From the NCBI GenBank assembly GCA_039917935.1, contig JBDSIM010000200.1, positions 1 through 17,328 on the forward strand: a stretch of DNA of 17,328 bases, in the 5' to 3' direction. The translations under genes and the position numbers were made by a program. Below the pieces are notes generated by a model. The model made no database searches and was not told where the DNA came from. It saw nothing but the letters and a program-made list of their open reading frames with translations. This DNA is from Chryseosolibacter sp039917935. Its GTDB lineage: Bacteria > Bacteroidota > Bacteroidia > Cytophagales > Cyclobacteriaceae. Each line of letters starts with the position of its first letter. The stretch's first letter is position 1. Positions 16,198-17,328 of this stretch are shown here, in pieces.

Positions 16198-16210
16198 TGC
16201 GCTAAATTTG
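16180..16210 (+). promoter_or_regulatory. Predicted promoter of the M48 lipoprotein gene
   Basis: TTG at 16180-16182 and TAAATTTG at 16203-16210 are 20 bases apart. Both elements match the Bacteroidota -33/-7 consensus exactly, with spacing in the usual range. Transcription would begin near 16217, giving an unusually long leader of about 280 bases before the ATG at 16499. Confidence 0.55.
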
Positions 16211-16498
16211 CCAAGATTTCGTTGCGATTTTAGGGTAAATTTTGTATCTTACTCGATACCGGTCGCACTTTAGCAATTGCCTTCTTTCCCCTCGTATTCA
16301 CCGTTAATTCATCATTTCAAAATCGTTCCTGGCGAGTCATCATGCGTGGTGGCATAATCCTTACAGATTCTTTCTTCTATATTTTATCCTATTCATCGCC
16401 GCTTTTAACAACCATATCGAAAAATATTACTCCTATTCATTTCTGCAGGCAGCAGGTATAGTTCTTGTATCCCTCTGCATTAGATCAACCAGCAGAAT

Positions 16499-17328
16499 AT
16501 GAAAAGGTTAGCAATAAGTGGATGTGTATTAATTACGTTACTTCTTTTGGATTCATGCGCAAAGAATCCGGTAACAGGGAAAAATGATTTCATGCTGATG
16601 TCCAAAGGACAGGAGGTAGCTATGGGCCAGCAATCGGATCCCGAAATAGTTTCGTTTTTCGGAATTTATGAGAGCGAACCTATTCAACGTTTTATTAAAG
16701 AAAAAGGCCAGGAAATGGTAACCGTTTCACACAGGAAGGACCTAAAATATGATTTTAAAATAGTTGATTCCCCTGTTGTTAATGCTTTCGCTGTTCCGGG
16801 AGGTTATGTCTATTTTACCCGGGGTATTATGGCGCACTTTAACAATGAGGCGGAATTTGCTGGAGTACTTGGTCACGAAATTGGACATATCACAGCAAGA
16901 CACTCTGCCAAACAGTATAGTAATGCCATGCTTGGTCAGATAGGTTTAGTGGCTGGTTCTGTTCTTTCGCCGGCATTTGCACAATATGCGGAAATGGCCG
17001 GACAGGGACTTCAACTTCTTTTTTTAAAATTCGGACGTGATGCCGAAAGTCAGTCTGATAAATTAGGTGTAGAATACTCTACAAAAATTGGCTACGATGC
17101 CCAGGAGATGGCAGGGTTTTTCAGTACCCTTGACAGGTTGAGCGCTCAGTCCGGGGGTGGAGAGGTTCCTACTTTTTTATCCACTCATCCCGACCCTGCT
17201 GACCGCGAAGTTAAAGTTGCAAAAATGGCTGCCGATTGGAAAAGAAAACTTGATAATGCTGACCTTGATGTGAATCGGGACAGCTATTTAAAAATGATTG
17301 ATGGCCATCAATCATTTTTAAATAGCTG
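16499..17328 (+). CDS. M48-family metalloprotease lipoprotein, N-terminal part (runs off window)
   Basis: The frame is open to the right edge. The start MKRLAISGCVLITLLLLDSC carries a lipobox (L-D-S-C20), so the protein is a lipoprotein of the cell envelope. The peptidase region has PVVNAFAVPGGYVYFTRGI (92-110), the zinc motif HEIGH at 126-130 within AGVLGHEIGHITARH, and the likely third zinc ligand E183 in DAESQSDKLGV. STHPDPADRE (228-237) is the usual later motif. This matches periplasmic BepA/LoiP-like M48 quality-control peptidases, which degrade or help fold outer-membrane proteins. Up to NRDSYLKMIDG (259-269) the sequence fits the family. The next residues, HQSFLNS, do not fit the expected (I/L)VYGxDPRQG continuation. 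That switch occurs exactly at the centre of the palindrome at 17281-17328, so the last 24 bases are probably not real gene sequence. ATG 16499 is preceded by no Shine-Dalgarno. Confidence 0.88.
   Translation, partial: MKRLAISGCVLITLLLLDSCAKNPVTGKNDFMLMSKGQEVAMGQQSDPEIVSFFGIYESEPIQRFIKEKGQEMVTVSHRKDLKYDFKIVDSPVVNAFAVPGGYVYFTRGIMAHFNNEAEFAGVLGHEIGHITARHSAKQYSNAMLGQIGLVAGSVLSPAFAQYAEMAGQGLQLLFLKFGRDAESQSDKLGVEYSTKIGYDAQEMAGFFSTLDRLSAQSGGGEVPTFLSTHPDPADREVKVAKMAADWKRKLDNADLDVNRDSYLKMIDGHQSFLNS
17281..17328. repeat. Perfect 48-base palindrome at the window end (24-base arms, no loop)
   Basis: Bases 17281-17304 and 17305-17328 are exact reverse complements, without spacer, and the second arm ends at the last base of the window. 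The centre is GATGG|CCATC. Because the right arm runs to the edge, the arms may be longer than 24 bases. It lies inside the M48 coding frame and replaces expected family sequence. A fold-back artefact at a contig end is the likely cause; a real inverted duplication is the alternative. Confidence 0.95.

Larger units (their letters stand above)
16162..16498. other. Leader region before the M48 gene (337 bases)
   Basis: The gap begins with a perfect palindrome (16173-16197) and a good promoter (16180-16210). About 280 bases of predicted untranslated leader follow, rich in C/T. One frame (16308-16502) is open for 64 codons and ends in an ATGA overlap with the M48 start, but has no normal start codon. 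A 39-codon ATG frame (16342-16461) in another phase has no recognisable product. No riboswitch fold was recognised. Confidence 0.5.

Noticed and set aside
17281..17328. Reading the end palindrome as a hairpin telomere or an insertion-sequence end
   Set aside because: It lies inside a conserved coding frame, has no adjacent telomere-resolvase or transposase gene, and coincides with the sequence edge; an artefact is simpler.
1..17328. CRISPR array, tRNA/rRNA genes, prophage or defence cluster
   Set aside because: No regularly spaced repeats, no clover-leaf or rRNA sequence, and no phage, nuclease or toxin-antitoxin families were recognised.

Overview
The window looks like chromosomal DNA of a Bacteroidota bacterium, most likely an environmental member of the Cytophagales. 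The evidence is indirect. Start codons lack Shine-Dalgarno sequences. The recognisable promoters follow the Bacteroidota TTG / TAnnTTTG pattern (gyrB, the M48 lipoprotein, the small NTF2-like protein). The protein families are typical of the phylum: M61-PDZ peptidase, propeller/Y_Y_Y sensor, heparinase II/III and Gfo/Idh/MocA proteins. No rRNA, tRNA, CRISPR array, insertion sequence or prophage gene was seen.

Layout. Bases 1-1373 hold the end of a heparinase II/III-like polysaccharide lyase and a broken Gfo/Idh/MocA oxidoreductase that has lost its NAD-binding half. Bases 1484-5888 hold an M61 peptidase (minus), a CoA-binding protein (plus), a secreted NTF2-like protein (minus) and a secreted leucine-rich-repeat protein (minus). 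Bases 6038-10707 are the housekeeping core: gyrB, polyphosphate kinase ppk1, and a small unknown protein tucked behind ppk1. Bases 10847-11832 hold an HU histone-like gene (minus) and a YbhB/PEBP-like gene (plus), followed by a strong hairpin terminator at 11898-11925. About 970 bases (11933-12900) then lack a convincing gene but contain one perfect and two near-perfect DnaA boxes. Bases 12901-16161 are a two-gene operon: a secreted YceI-like protein and an 891-residue periplasmic propeller sensor that keeps a histidine-kinase dimerisation helix pair but has no ATPase domain. After a long leader with a good promoter and an overlapping palindrome, an M48 metalloprotease lipoprotein starts at 16499 and runs off the right edge.

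Most genes are ordinary and no complete new defence or mobile system is visible. The points most worth checking are: (1) a perfect 48-base palindrome forming the last 48 bases, whose centre coincides with loss of M48 family similarity, which suggests a fold-back assembly artefact; (2) the ATPase-less propeller sensor coupled to a YceI-like gene; (3) the promoter/operator palindrome and long leader before the M48 gene; (4) the deletion scar in the oxidoreductase; (5) the DnaA-box-bearing gap.
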